The translations under genes were made by a program, and so were the position numbers. The notes below the pieces were generated by a model. The model ran no database searches and was not told the origin of the DNA. It was given only the letters and a program-made list of their open reading frames with translations. Below, piece after piece: positions 9,044 through 18,172 of a DNA stretch of 64,000 nucleotides (position 1 is the first letter of the stretch; every line of letters begins with the position of its first letter). Location: positions 286,367-350,366 of the forward strand of contig NZ_FODN01000002.1 in the NCBI RefSeq assembly GCF_900110375.1, read 5' to 3'. This stretch comes from Flavobacterium sinopsychrotolerans. GTDB lineage: Bacteria > Bacteroidota > Bacteroidia > Flavobacteriales > Flavobacteriaceae.

Positions 9044-9802
9044 ATGAAAATTGTAATATCGCCAGCCAAGTCTTTAAATTTTGAGAAACAGTTACCAACT
9101 CAATTGCACACCGAACCTTCGTTTTTAAAAGAATCGCGTCAAGTTCATAAAGTTTTGAAAGAAAAAAAGCCTGCTGATTTATCGGATTTAATGAGCATTT
9201 CGGATAAACTGGCTGATTTGAACTGGAAGCGAAACCAAGATTGGAAAACCCCTTTTACGACTTCAAGTGCGCGTCCAGCTATTTATACTTTTGATGGTGA
9301 CGTGTACATTGGATTAGACGCTTATTCGATTCCTGAAAAAAAAATTGAGGCTTTACAAGATCGTTTAAGAATCCTTTCCGGTTTGTACGGATTGTTGAAA
9401 CCGTTAGATTTGATTCAAGCATACCGATTGGAAATGGGAACAAAATTACCCATTGGCGAAAGCAAAAACCTCTATGAATTTTGGAAACCTACAATTACTA
9501 AAGCATTAAATTGCGAACTCAAAGATGGCGAGTTATTTGTCAATTTAGCGAGTACCGAATATTTTTCGGCAATAGATGTCAAGGGGTTGAAAGTTCCTGT
9601 AATAACTCCGGAATTTAAAGATTACAAAAACGGAAAACTAAAAATAATCAGTTTTTTTGCTAAAAAGGCCAGAGGAATGATGGTGCGTTACATTATTGAC
9701 ACAAACGCTCAAACCATTGATGATTTAAAAGGATTTAATTACGATGGCTATCAGTTTGATGCCAATTTATCAGAAGGAAATCATTTGGTTTTTACGCGAT
9801 AG
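9044..9802 (+). CDS. yaaA: Peroxide stress protein YaaA
   Basis: Member of the YaaA/DUF328 (UPF0246) family, which in E. coli lowers intracellular free iron during peroxide stress; acts in the cytoplasm. The family N-terminus MKIVISPAKSLNF is exact, and internal conserved blocks are present (SARPAIYTFDGDVY, LRILSGLYGLLKPLD, NLASTEYFSAI, FFAKKARGMM). Length, 252 residues from this start, is normal. An in-frame TTG six bases upstream is possible, but the ATG at 9044 matches the family start. It is monocistronic behind a promoter with an overlapping inverted repeat, which would fit stress-responsive repression, although the regulator is unknown. Confidence 0.93.
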   Translation: MKIVISPAKSLNFEKQLPTQLHTEPSFLKESRQVHKVLKEKKPADLSDLMSISDKLADLNWKRNQDWKTPFTTSSARPAIYTFDGDVYIGLDAYSIPEKKIEALQDRLRILSGLYGLLKPLDLIQAYRLEMGTKLPIGESKNLYEFWKPTITKALNCELKDGELFVNLASTEYFSAIDVKGLKVPVITPEFKDYKNGKLKIISFFAKKARGMMVRYIIDTNAQTIDDLKGFNYDGYQFDANLSEGNHLVFTR

Positions 9803-9830
9803 TTAATGCACACCACTAATTGCTTTTTTA

Positions 9831-11414
9831 CTAATGCATGGCATCGGCAGGATTGATTTTGTTTTTTCCTTTTTTGATTAAAAATATAATTGGAATACAA
9901 CACAGAAACATAATTCCGAGATAGAGAAAAATATCCATATACGATAAAACAGCACTTTGTTTCATCACGGAATAGTCAATCACCTGATAGGCTTTTTTCA
10001 AAGATTCATTAGCAGTAAATCCTTTTGACATAAACCCTTTTTGCAACATCAAAACCCGCTCTTGCACCTCTAATCTGGTTGTGTCTAAATGTGAGACTAA
10101 ATTTACTCTGTGTTCCTGACTAAATCGGGTGATAAAGGTTGTGATAATGGCAATACCAAAAGAGCCACCTAATTGTCGCATCATTCCTGTAAAGGCAGCA
10201 CCTTCGCCAATATCTTTTCCTTTTAAAGTAGAAAGGGACAATGTAGTTATCGGCACAAAAAGGAGTCCTAATCCAATTCCTCTTAAAATCAATCCCCAAT
10301 ACAGATGCTCAACACCAGTACTTGGTGTCATACTATTGTGCATGATATAAGTAAAGAAAAAGAAAATCAAAAATCCAAGACCTACCATATAACTTTGGGG
10401 AACACCTCTTTGAAGTAATTTTCCAACAATTGGCATCATGAAAGCTGTGGTTATTGAACCTGGAATAAGTAACAACCCCGCATCTGTGGCAGTCCACCCT
10501 AAAATCGTTTGTGTGTAAATTGGAATGATTAAAGTGGAACCATAGAGTCCAAATCCTAAAATGAAACACATTACTGTTCCAATTCTTAAATTTCCATCTT
10601 TTAAAACACCCAAGTTGACGATCGGGTATTTATAGGTTAACTCTCTCCAAATAAACAGTACTAAACCAAAAACGGTAATAGTACTTAAAAGTATAATTGT
10701 TTTATTATTGAACCAATCGTCTTGCTGACCGTGTTCTAAAACATATTGCAAAGAACCAATAAATGCCGTTAATAGAAAAATCCCCAACCAATCGACTTGA
10801 TTGGATTTTAACTTTTCGCCATATTTAGGGCTTTTTACAAAGGTCAATGCGAGTACGGTGGCAATAATTCCAAGTGGAATATTGATATAAAAAATATAAG
10901 GCCATGAAAAATTATCAACAAGATAGCCTCCTAATGGCGGACCCAAAGTAGGTCCAACAATGACACCCATTCCGTATATTGCCTGGGCCATACCCCGTTT
11001 TGCAACAGGATAACTCTCGGTTATAATGGTTTGTGCTGTCACTAATAATGCACCGCCGCCCAATCCTTGAATAAATCTAAAAGTGACAAGTTCCCAGATA
11101 TTATCTGCATTTCCACATAAAAATGAGGCTATTGTAAAAATAATAATGGAAGTAACAAAATAATTACGTCTTCCAAATTGTTGAGAAAGCCAACTTGTCA
11201 TTGGAATTACAATAACATTTGCAATTGCATAAGCGGTAATTACCCATGCGACATCGTTTAGCGTAGCACCCAGACTTCCTCTCATGTTCGTCAGTGCTAC
11301 ATTAACAATTGTGGTATCAACGATTTCGAGCAGGGTACAAAGTATTGCCGTAATCGTTATAAGAACTCGTCTATAGCCATATTCTACTAAATCGTCTTCT
11401 CCCGTTTGTACCAT
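9831..11414 (-). CDS. DHA2 family efflux MFS transporter (EmrB-like)
   Basis: Proton-driven multidrug exporter of the 14-helix DHA2 branch of the major facilitator superfamily. The EmrB/QacA hallmark LEIVDTTIVNVAL is in helix 1, the helix-4 segment has RFIQGLGGGAL and motif C (GVIVGPTLGPPLGG) is in helix 5. The 527-residue length is usual. It is the last gene of a leftward operon after the periplasmic adaptor and the TolC-like channel, with which it should form a tripartite pump spanning both membranes. The 79-base gap before it is the longest within the operon but holds no evident promoter or terminator. Confidence 0.93.
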   Translation of the reverse strand: MVQTGEDDLVEYGYRRVLITITAILCTLLEIVDTTIVNVALTNMRGSLGATLNDVAWVITAYAIANVIVIPMTSWLSQQFGRRNYFVTSIIIFTIASFLCGNADNIWELVTFRFIQGLGGGALLVTAQTIITESYPVAKRGMAQAIYGMGVIVGPTLGPPLGGYLVDNFSWPYIFYINIPLGIIATVLALTFVKSPKYGEKLKSNQVDWLGIFLLTAFIGSLQYVLEHGQQDDWFNNKTIILLSTITVFGLVLFIWRELTYKYPIVNLGVLKDGNLRIGTVMCFILGFGLYGSTLIIPIYTQTILGWTATDAGLLLIPGSITTAFMMPIVGKLLQRGVPQSYMVGLGFLIFFFFTYIMHNSMTPSTGVEHLYWGLILRGIGLGLLFVPITTLSLSTLKGKDIGEGAAFTGMMRQLGGSFGIAIITTFITRFSQEHRVNLVSHLDTTRLEVQERVLMLQKGFMSKGFTANESLKKAYQVIDYSVMKQSAVLSYMDIFLYLGIMFLCCIPIIFLIKKGKNKINPADAMH

Positions 11415-11493
11415 TTATACTAAATTGTAAACTATCATTTTCTTAAAAAGTGTTGTCGTTTTTGATATTGTGGAAGCCACCAAAAAAATAGAT

Positions 11494-12573
11494 TTATTTT
11501 AAATGTACATCTACATCAACATTCATTCCCGGGCGAAGTAATTTTATTTTTTCAGGATCATTTGTCGCGTTTAAACTTATTTTGACAGGCAATCGCTGAA
11601 TCGTTTTTACAAAATTTCCAGTTGCATTATCTGGTGGTAACAATGAGAATCGGGATCCTGTTGCAGGAGAAAATGATGTGACAGAACCTTCGAAATCATA
11701 ACCTGGATAAGCATCTACTTTGACAGTCACTTTTTGCCCAATAACCATTTTGTTTAGTTGAGTTTCTTTGAAATTAGCAATTACCCAAGCTTCTTTGTTA
11801 TTGATAATGTAAAATAACGATTGTCCCGGTTGCACCAATTGTCCCGGTTGAATATCAATTTTTGATACCTGACCGTCAATTGCAGCGGTTACGACGGTGT
11901 AAGTTAAATTTAATTTTGCAGCATCAAGCAATGCCTGTGCTCTTCTTATATTGGCAGCAGCAACTTCGGTTTGTTTGTCTGAAACTTTTGATTTTGCTAC
12001 AATAACTGATTTTTGAAAAGCACTGGCTCTCTGTTGTTGTTGCAATACGCGTACTTGGCTTTCTGCTTCCAGTTTTGCTGCTAAAGCTTGCTCGTATTGT
12101 TGTTTTGTAATCGAATGGCTTTTGTACAAATTGTCATATCTTTTGTAATCACTTGTAATGCGATCCAATCTAATTTTTGCCGATTCGATATTTCCACCCG
12201 CTGATTGCACATTAGCATCTGAAACAGATATACTTGCTAAAGCACTTCCAATATCAGCTTTGGAAACCTCAAAATTGCCTTCAGCACCCACCATTGCAGC
12301 ATTGGCTTCTTCAATTTTTAACTGATAATCTCTTTTATCGATAGTAAACAGGGTATCTCCTTTTTTTACAAAATCATTGTCTTTGATATACACTTTATCT
12401 ACATATCCCGAAACTCTTGGAATAATCGGATTCATGTTTTTTTCAATTTGGGCATCATCCGTTTCCTCGTGAGATTGTGAATGGATGTATTTATAAGTCC
12501 CGTAAGAACCACCTAAAACTACCAAAGCCACTAGGATAATAATAAATTTTGTATTTGTTTTTTTCTTTTCCAT
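11494..12573 (-). CDS. HlyD family periplasmic adaptor (EmrA-like)
   Basis: Membrane-fusion protein linking the inner-membrane MFS pump to the outer-membrane channel. It has one N-terminal transmembrane anchor (about residues 9-27), a first lipoyl half-motif (VSGYVDKVYIKDNDFVKKGD), a long Ala/Gln-rich coiled-coil hairpin (about residues 80-210), the second lipoyl half (IDGQVSKIDIQPGQLVQPG) and a beta-barrel segment (AWVIANFKETQL). The 359-residue length is normal. It lies 11 bases downstream of the tolC-like gene and 79 bases upstream of the emrB-like gene, so the three are almost certainly co-transcribed. Confidence 0.93.
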   Translation of the reverse strand: MEKKKTNTKFIIILVALVVLGGSYGTYKYIHSQSHEETDDAQIEKNMNPIIPRVSGYVDKVYIKDNDFVKKGDTLFTIDKRDYQLKIEEANAAMVGAEGNFEVSKADIGSALASISVSDANVQSAGGNIESAKIRLDRITSDYKRYDNLYKSHSITKQQYEQALAAKLEAESQVRVLQQQQRASAFQKSVIVAKSKVSDKQTEVAAANIRRAQALLDAAKLNLTYTVVTAAIDGQVSKIDIQPGQLVQPGQSLFYIINNKEAWVIANFKETQLNKMVIGQKVTVKVDAYPGYDFEGSVTSFSPATGSRFSLLPPDNATGNFVKTIQRLPVKISLNATNDPEKIKLLRPGMNVDVDVHLK

Positions 12574-12584
12574 GGTAGGTATGA

Positions 12585-13910
12585 TTAGTTTTTTGAAATA
12601 TTGAAGGTTTGGGATAATTGGCCTGTTACAGAGAGTAACTCATAGTATTTTTGAAAAGTATTGGCTTTTGCCAAAGCTTTATTAATCTTTGAACTCAGTT
12701 GTTCTACATCAGCTTCCAGTAAATCATTAGTATCCGAAAGCCCGTTGTCATATTTATCTTTTATGATTCGATAATTTTCAGAAGATTGCTCTACCGCTTG
12801 ATCGTAAACTTTATTTTGCTTCAAGGATAAATCGTAATTTTCAATCGATTTTTGTACCTGAATTTTAATATAATCCGTTAGCATTGCTTCCGAATTTTGT
12901 ACTTCTAAAAATTTGTTTTCTGCTAGTTTTACCAATGTTCCATTTTTAAGAATGGCGCTTAAATCGTAGGTAATTCCCACTCCAATATTCATTGCATTTT
13001 GGACCGTTATGACATTGCTTAAATCTAATGCGGTGTAGCCACCAATAATTGCAATTGCCGGATAGTAAGAACCTTTTGCTATTTTGATATTGGCTTCACT
13101 TGCTTTTCCTTGAAATCGTATAGCTTCCAGATCTTTACGATTTTCTAAAGCTAATTGATCATTTGTGGGAATAGTTGTAATTTGGAAATCAGCAAAATCA
13201 CTTTCACGAATCTCCAACTTTGTTTCTGGATTCAATTTCAAAAGTGTAACCAAATAAAAGTTGATGATTTTCAAATTATTATACGTTTCATCTAAATTCA
13301 ATTGAATTTTCGAGACTTGTAATTGTGATTTTAATAAATCATTTCTTGGGATAATTCCGTTTTTTTCAAGTTCTACAAAATCTTTTACGCGCTGTTGTGC
13401 ACTTTTTTGATTTTCTTTCAGCAATTCAATTGTTTTTTGTGCTTTGTACAAACTGGTATAATAATCAATTACCCGTAAAGCAATTTCTTCTTTTGTTTGG
13501 GAAGCAGTTGCCATTTCAGCCTGATACAAATTTTCGTTAACAGCGATACTGTTTTGAATTTTAAAACCAGAGAAAATAGGAACGCTGGCATTCAACTGTC
13601 CAACCATTAATTGATTGACTATGGGAAGTTGTTGTGCGCTATTGCTTTGGTTCAGTTTGAAATCAACAGATGCATTTGCCAATCTTTGGTATTGACCTGA
13701 AAGTTTCAAATCAGGGTATTGGTTGTTTTTTGTGGATTGCAATTCGTACTTTTTGGTCTTTACTTTTGTATTGGCCAGCGTAACTTCATTGCTTTTGGTC
13801 CAAGCCAAATTAATGGCTTCGTTCAATGTTAAACTTGTTTTTTCTTGGGCTTCTATGGATGAAATTCCAATAAAGAAAATCCCAAAGAGCATGAATTGAC
13901 TAACTTTCAT
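12585..13910 (-). CDS. TolC family outer-membrane efflux protein
   Basis: Outer-membrane channel of a tripartite pump. It has a signal peptide (residues 1-21, ending SIEAQ), then two similar halves rich in long amphipathic helices with regular Asn/Gln/Leu spacing, typical of the TolC alpha-barrel; GLSDTNDLLEADVEQL near residue 400 is a conserved C-terminal repeat helix. The 441-residue length fits. The start codon overlaps the end of the tetR-like gene by 11 bases, indicating translational coupling, so the regulator and pump share one transcript. Confidence 0.92.
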   Translation of the reverse strand: MKVSQFMLFGIFFIGISSIEAQEKTSLTLNEAINLAWTKSNEVTLANTKVKTKKYELQSTKNNQYPDLKLSGQYQRLANASVDFKLNQSNSAQQLPIVNQLMVGQLNASVPIFSGFKIQNSIAVNENLYQAEMATASQTKEEIALRVIDYYTSLYKAQKTIELLKENQKSAQQRVKDFVELEKNGIIPRNDLLKSQLQVSKIQLNLDETYNNLKIINFYLVTLLKLNPETKLEIRESDFADFQITTIPTNDQLALENRKDLEAIRFQGKASEANIKIAKGSYYPAIAIIGGYTALDLSNVITVQNAMNIGVGITYDLSAILKNGTLVKLAENKFLEVQNSEAMLTDYIKIQVQKSIENYDLSLKQNKVYDQAVEQSSENYRIIKDKYDNGLSDTNDLLEADVEQLSSKINKALAKANTFQKYYELLSVTGQLSQTFNISKN

Positions 13911-14526
13911 ATATTAGAAGTGCTTTTATAGTTTGTTGAATGTGCTTTGTCAAATTTGTTTTGATGTAATTATTATACAAATCTTCGGTTTTTAGGTTTA
14001 GTAAATTTTCGAAGAAAGGTTTATTCATGTGAAAATGAAAGAAAGTCCCCAGAATGGTGGGTGTGATAAGCGGAATTATAACATCTTTTCTAAAAATGCC
14101 TTTTTTCTGACCTTCTTCGATAATAGCTTCAAGGGATTTTAAATTTCCTTTTTTTAATTCAGAGAAAGCCTGAAGATTTTGTTCTCTTTTTTTGGAAGTA
14201 AATTCGAAGTGTAAAATTCTGTAAATTCCTCTGTTACTATTGATTCTATTGATGTACAGTTCAATCAGTTTGTTGATTTTGTCTATAGGTTCCAGTTCTT
14301 CCTGTAACAAATTATCCAATTGATTTTTAAGATCCGAAGTTCTGTAAACAATAAGCGATTCCAGTAAACGTTCTTTGGAACCAAAGTAGTACGAAACCAT
14401 GGCAATATTGATTTTTGCCACTTTTGCTATGTTTCTAATGGAAGTACCATCAAATCCTTTTTCTGCGAAAAGTATTTCAGCAACTTCGAGAATTTGAATT
14501 TGTTTGTCGTTAAAATTACTTTTCAA
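13900..14526 (-). CDS. TetR/AcrR family regulator of efflux operon
   Basis: Transcriptional repressor with an N-terminal TetR helix-turn-helix (ILEVAEILFAEKGFDGTSIRNIAKVAKINIAMVSYYFGSKE, split here only by convention) and an all-helical ligand-binding domain. The open frame reaches TTG at 14577, but that TTG is the -33 element of a well-formed promoter whose -7 box is at 14548-14555. Transcription should therefore begin near 14543, and translation at a downstream TTG: 14526 (chosen, LKSNFNDKQ) or 14535. Stops overlap the tolC-like gene by 11 bases. It probably represses its own operon through the inverted repeat over the promoter, with release by a pump substrate. Confidence 0.85.
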   Translation of the reverse strand: MKSNFNDKQIQILEVAEILFAEKGFDGTSIRNIAKVAKINIAMVSYYFGSKERLLESLIVYRTSDLKNQLDNLLQEELEPIDKINKLIELYINRINSNRGIYRILHFEFTSKKREQNLQAFSELKKGNLKSLEAIIEEGQKKGIFRKDVIIPLITPTILGTFFHFHMNKPFFENLLNLKTEDLYNNYIKTNLTKHIQQTIKALLIYES

Positions 14527-14547
14527 TGGAATCAATTTTTTCAAAAA

Positions 14548-14577
14548 CAAAACTAAACAAGCGTTTAATTTAAACAA
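14548..14577 (-). promoter_or_regulatory. Promoter of tetR-tolC-emrA-emrB operon
   Basis: Read on the minus strand: TTG (complement of 14575-14577), a 19-base spacer and TAGTTTTG (complement of 14548-14555), an exact consensus match. It overlaps the long open frame of the regulator and so decides its start. Confidence 0.7.
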
Positions 14578-14589
14578 CTGTTTAGTTTT
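14549..14589. promoter_or_regulatory. Operator-like inverted repeat over the efflux promoter
   Basis: Perfect 11-bp arms AAAACTAAACA (14549-14559) and TGTTTAGTTTT (14579-14589), with a 19-base centre that itself contains the palindrome GTTTAA-T-TTAAAC (14563-14575). The nested symmetry covers the -7 and -33 boxes. This is where a TetR dimer or pair of dimers would block transcription. Confidence 0.6.
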
Positions 14590-14688
14590 AATTTAACATA
14601 TTTTTAACATTTTAAATTGAACAAGTATAAAATTTGTAATAGCACTAATCTTCTTCTGAAATTGTGAATATCTATTTTAGTAATGCTG

Positions 14689-14717
14689 TTGTTTTTTTTC
14701 TTTTAAATCTATCTTTG
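14689..14717 (+). promoter_or_regulatory. Promoter for DUF4494 gene
   Basis: TTG at 14689-14691, an 18-base spacer and TATCTTTG at 14710-14717, 20 bases before the start codon. Exact consensus match with a very short leader. Confidence 0.7.
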
Positions 14718-14737
14718 ACATCCTTAAAAAAAAAGAA

Positions 14738-15295
14738 ATGAGCACAACTTGGTACGAATGCAAAGTAAAATATAGAAAAACGGATGAAACTGGCGGACAA
14801 AAGATTACGACAGAACCGTACTTGGTAGACGCGTTATCTTACACTGAAGCCGAAAGCAGAATCAATGAAGAAATGTCAGCGTATATAAGTGAAGAATTCA
14901 AAATCACGAATATAAAAGTGGCTAATTATGCAGAGATTCATCCTTTCGAAAATGCAGACCGTTGGTTTAGATCCAAAGTTTCTTTATTGGCCTATGACGA
15001 AGAAAGCGGTAAAGAACGCAAAACTAATATGTATTTATTAGTGCAAGCCAATGATGTAAAAGAGGCTTACGACAACACCATTAGCGTGATGAAAGGTACT
15101 ATGGGCGATTATACCGTTCCTGCAATTTCAGAATCTCCTATTATGGATGTATTTCCTTATTTCAGTGGGGAAGAAGGAGAACTTGCACAATTAGAAAGAT
15201 TCAATGCGCTGAAAGCATCAAAACCGGAAGTAGCTGCGGAAATCGAGGATCACATGGAATTTGAAACTGCTCCCGAAGAAGAAGCTGTAGTTTAA
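14738..15295 (+). CDS. DUF4494 domain-containing protein
   Basis: Small acidic cytosolic protein of 185 residues resembling DUF4494, a Bacteroidetes family without known function. Recognisable features are the start MSTTWYECKVKYRK, the DALSYTEAESRI segment near residue 30, the ENADRWFRSKVSLLAYDEESGKE block near residue 70, and an acidic Glu/Ala-rich tail. No signal peptide, transmembrane segment or catalytic motif is visible. It has its own strong promoter and a strong terminator, so it is monocistronic and probably well expressed. Confidence 0.75.
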   Translation: MSTTWYECKVKYRKTDETGGQKITTEPYLVDALSYTEAESRINEEMSAYISEEFKITNIKVANYAEIHPFENADRWFRSKVSLLAYDEESGKERKTNMYLLVQANDVKEAYDNTISVMKGTMGDYTVPAISESPIMDVFPYFSGEEGELAQLERFNALKASKPEVAAEIEDHMEFETAPEEEAVV

Positions 15296-15314
15296 GATTG
15301 TTTTAAAAAAACTC

Positions 15315-15374
15315 ACCGCAAATTCGCAAATTATTAAAACAGTTGCTAACTGTTTTTATTTGCGAATTTGCGGT
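15315..15374. terminator. Strong bidirectional terminator
   Basis: Perfect 17-bp arms 15315-15331 and 15358-15374 (core CCGCAAATTCGCAAA) with an inner small hairpin CAGTT-GCT-AACTG at 15340-15352. U-runs occur on both strands. It sits between the convergent DUF4494 and GNAT genes. Confidence 0.85.
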
Positions 15375-15387
15375 TTTTTAATTTTAA

Positions 15388-15903
15388 TCAGTTTTGTTTG
15401 TGTAATACTTTCTCGAATGCTTTTCTTGGGCTTCCTCTAAAATAAACTTCGCCACAATAGGTATAACCTAAGTTTTCAAAAATTTTCATCATGGCGATAT
15501 TATCAAAATTTGTGTCTGCTTTTACACTGTAAATGTTGTTGCTTAGCGCAAAATCTTCTATGTTTTTTAGCATCAGTTTTGCCAGTCCTTTGCCCAAGTA
15601 ATTTTCAGAAATGGCTACGCGGTGCATGACAACAAAATCATCATTCGTTAACCAGTTTCCTTCAATTGTAGCATAAGCAGGCTCGTAATTAATAAGCACG
15701 GCACTGTAACCGATGATAGTTTCTCCGTCTACTAAAACAAATCCTTCTCCTTTTTCAATGTCTTTTTGTATGACTTCAGGATTTGGATAACCGTCTTGCC
15801 ATTGGGTACTGCCATCTTCTTTTCGGCGTTGTATAGCTTGTTGTAAAATTTCCCATATCGGAGCTATTTCAGATAGTTTCGCTTTTCTAAAGTGATAATT
15901 CAT
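15388..15903 (-). CDS. GNAT family N-acetyltransferase
   Basis: Acetyltransferase of 171 residues. The acetyl-CoA-binding segment is VAISENYLGKGLAKLML near residue 95 (pattern with G-K-G-L-A), followed by SVKADTNFDNIAMMKIFENLGYTYCGE, the usual C-terminal strand-helix unit. The N-terminal region (QRRKEDGSTQWQDGYPN) matches a subgroup common in Firmicutes and Bacteroidetes with unknown acceptor. It shares a bidirectional terminator with the DUF4494 gene. No operon partner is evident. Confidence 0.85.
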   Translation of the reverse strand: MNYHFRKAKLSEIAPIWEILQQAIQRRKEDGSTQWQDGYPNPEVIQKDIEKGEGFVLVDGETIIGYSAVLINYEPAYATIEGNWLTNDDFVVMHRVAISENYLGKGLAKLMLKNIEDFALSNNIYSVKADTNFDNIAMMKIFENLGYTYCGEVYFRGSPRKAFEKVLHKQN

Positions 15904-16061
15904 TATTGTAATTTGAGTTTTCAGTTATTGAGTGTGCTTTAAAAGTACAAAACAAAGTTTGAATTTTGAATAATCTGTATCATGGAATGCGCAGCATTCA
16001 CGAGAAATTTATTTTTTTAGAAGATCACTTTGCGGAGCTGAGCTGACTTTTATGTGTTTTG

Positions 16062-16697
16062 CTATTTCTTTGAAAGATACCAATTAGCAAAAAACATTAT
16101 TCCAATTGATGTAATTAGGATTAATATTTTGCCGCAGATCGCACTACTGATGTAAAAAGAAACTATAAAATAAATAATCAGTCCAATGAGTAAAATTGTG
16201 ATAATATTTTGCAATGCTAACAACGTAATCCCAATAACTTTACTTAAAGGATTAAAATGCGAGAACTTTCTAAAAAAAGTAATTTCATCTTCAACTTTAG
16301 AGATTAGTTGGAAAAGCTCTATGTCAATTAATGAAATTGTTTCTTTAACTAAAGCTTCGTTACCGTTTTCATCAATTGATAATCTTAAACAGTTGTCCAG
16401 AATTATTTTACTAAGGTATGCCGATTTTCCATCTTTAAGAAGAAGATCTTGAATCTGCTCTTTATAAACTTTGGTTTCATCATCATTTTTAAAATATAAT
16501 ATTAAACTTAATCTATTCTTTACTTCAGTAAGAATCTCGATACGGATGTTAAAAGTTTTTTCAAATGTTATTTTTGAATCATTTATGGGTTTTTCAATTG
16601 CACCTTTTATAATCCATGCCACGAAAGCTATTAAACTTGTAAGAAGAAATACAAGTAAATTTGAATCCACGTCTTTTAAAACTTCTATTTCATCCAT
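16062..16697 (-). CDS. Membrane protein of unknown function, partner of the PBP-like gene
   Basis: Not recognised. A 211-residue protein with one N-terminal transmembrane segment (about residues 14-32), a ~120-residue charged, helix-rich central part, and two closely spaced C-terminal transmembrane segments (about 155-180 and 188-207). No catalytic motif or signal peptidase site is seen. Its start overlaps the end of the upstream penicillin-binding-protein-like gene by 13 bases, so the two are translationally coupled and probably function together. Because the partner has no membrane anchor, this protein could provide membrane recruitment, or antagonise it; both are inference. Confidence 0.6.
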   Translation of the reverse strand: MDEIEVLKDVDSNLLVFLLTSLIAFVAWIIKGAIEKPINDSKITFEKTFNIRIEILTEVKNRLSLILYFKNDDETKVYKEQIQDLLLKDGKSAYLSKIILDNCLRLSIDENGNEALVKETISLIDIELFQLISKVEDEITFFRKFSHFNPLSKVIGITLLALQNIITILLIGLIIYFIVSFYISSAICGKILILITSIGIMFFANWYLSKK

Positions 16698-18172
16698 TTG
16701 TAATCTTTCTTTTGTTTAAAAAATGATATAAAAGCAATTTTTATGTGTTTAAAGATACTACCATCTTTTGAATAATCATTTTCTGGATTTTCATTTCTTA
16801 AAAAAGCGAAAGTTGTGTCAGCATGATGCACTACAGCTAATCTCTCTTCATTATTATTAGTTGTTCCAGTCTTAAGAAATGCATTTTCAATATCCAAACC
16901 AATTTTAGTTTTGAAAATTTTGTTCATAACTTTCATTAAGTCTTTCTTTTGGCTATCTAAATTTTCACTTAGGAAAGAGTTGTAAATACTAGCTAATTGA
17001 TAGAGCGATATCCCGTTTTTTGTCGCACCTAATATGCTTGAAGGAAATAATTCATTTTGATTGATACTCAAGGTTTCTGAAAGAAACTCGAGAGTTTCAT
17101 TTATCCCAACTTTTTCAGCAATGTTTATAAAAGAGTTATTATTAGAATGAAATAATGCTTCATTTATATTTAATTGCGAATCAACTATTGTAGCTTCTCT
17201 TACACTCCAGTTCAAGGTATTACTTTGAGAATTAAATTTCTCTGTATCATTAATTCCAATTTTTTTAGCCAAATAATAAATGAATGGTTTCAATGTCGAT
17301 CCGACATTTGACTTGAAAAAAAAGGGATAATCAGATCCATAATAACTAGATAAACCAACAACCTTTTTATTTTTTATGATTATAACCGAGGTAGGATATT
17401 TTGAATCTCGAACAAACTGTTGAGCAAAATTTTGATATTGAGGCACTAGTGTAGAAATAATTATCTTTTTCTTCAAATCAATCTTTTCAGTGATGAAAGG
17501 TATTGTTCTGTTTTTAATAGAAATTATTTTATTATTTGCAACTTTGATGATTCGGTTATCAATTTTGTTTTGCTGATTTAAATTTATCTTTTGTTTGTCA
17601 TATAATAAATTAGAAAGAAGTCTCATCCTAGAATTGGCTTTAGCAACATTTGCGATATAATAATTGGGACCTCTTAAGATTGTTATAAGATACAAAACTT
17701 CTGAATAATTTAAAGCTTCCGGCTCTTTATCAAAATAGCATAAACTTGCACTTCTTAATCCACGTATATTCCTACCAAAATAGATATTATTGAAATATAG
17801 ATTTAGAATTTCGTCTTTCGAAAATTTATTTTCCAGCTCTCTCGCTTTCAATGTTTCTCTAATTTTTCTAGATATTGTTTTGGAGTTTTCTCTCAATAAG
17901 TTTCTTGCAAGTTGCTGAGATATTGTGCTGCCCCCTTCTAAAACCTTTAGATGGACAAGGTTTCGAAATAATGCTCTTGTAATACCCTTAAAATCAATCC
18001 CAGAGTGTTCAAAAAATCTTTTGTCCTCAATTGGAACAATGAAATCTTTAAATATAGTAGGGATTTTTGACAATTCGGCTTTACACTCATAATCATCGGA
18101 AACAACAGCAAATGCCTTTCTATCGCTGTAATATTTATTATAAATTACAAATCCTTCAAATTCTTTATCCAT
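16685..18172 (-). CDS. Anchorless bifunctional penicillin-binding-protein-like glycosyltransferase/transpeptidase
   Basis: Class A PBP-like protein. The GT51 glycosyltransferase domain (about residues 30-190) has the catalytic EDKRFFEHSG (Glu49), GGSTISQQLARN and a KFSKDEILNLYFNNIYFG block. The transpeptidase domain has GSTLKP (nucleophile Ser292, Lys295), a SNN motif and KTG at Lys434. All key residues for polymerising lipid II and cross-linking peptides are thus present. Oddly, there is no signal peptide or N-terminal transmembrane helix, and an in-frame stop just upstream (18209-18211) rules out a longer N-terminus. The frame opens at GTG 18199, but ATG 18172 is preferred. At ~495 residues it is much shorter than PBP1a (~750+). 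A membrane protein gene follows, overlapping it by 13 bases. Confidence 0.85.
   Translation of the reverse strand: MDKEFEGFVIYNKYYSDRKAFAVVSDDYECKAELSKIPTIFKDFIVPIEDKRFFEHSGIDFKGITRALFRNLVHLKVLEGGSTISQQLARNLLRENSKTISRKIRETLKARELENKFSKDEILNLYFNNIYFGRNIRGLRSASLCYFDKEPEALNYSEVLYLITILRGPNYYIANVAKANSRMRLLSNLLYDKQKINLNQQNKIDNRIIKVANNKIISIKNRTIPFITEKIDLKKKIIISTLVPQYQNFAQQFVRDSKYPTSVIIIKNKKVVGLSSYYGSDYPFFFKSNVGSTLKPFIYYLAKKIGINDTEKFNSQSNTLNWSVREATIVDSQLNINEALFHSNNNSFINIAEKVGINETLEFLSETLSINQNELFPSSILGATKNGISLYQLASIYNSFLSENLDSQKKDLMKVMNKIFKTKIGLDIENAFLKTGTTNNNEERLAVVHHADTTFAFLRNENPENDYSKDGSIFKHIKIAFISFFKQKKDYKWMK

Noticed and set aside
13900..14577. Regulator open frame starting with TTG at 14577
   Set aside because: That TTG is the -33 element of an exact promoter and the frame's first codons carry the -7 box, so translation must begin downstream.
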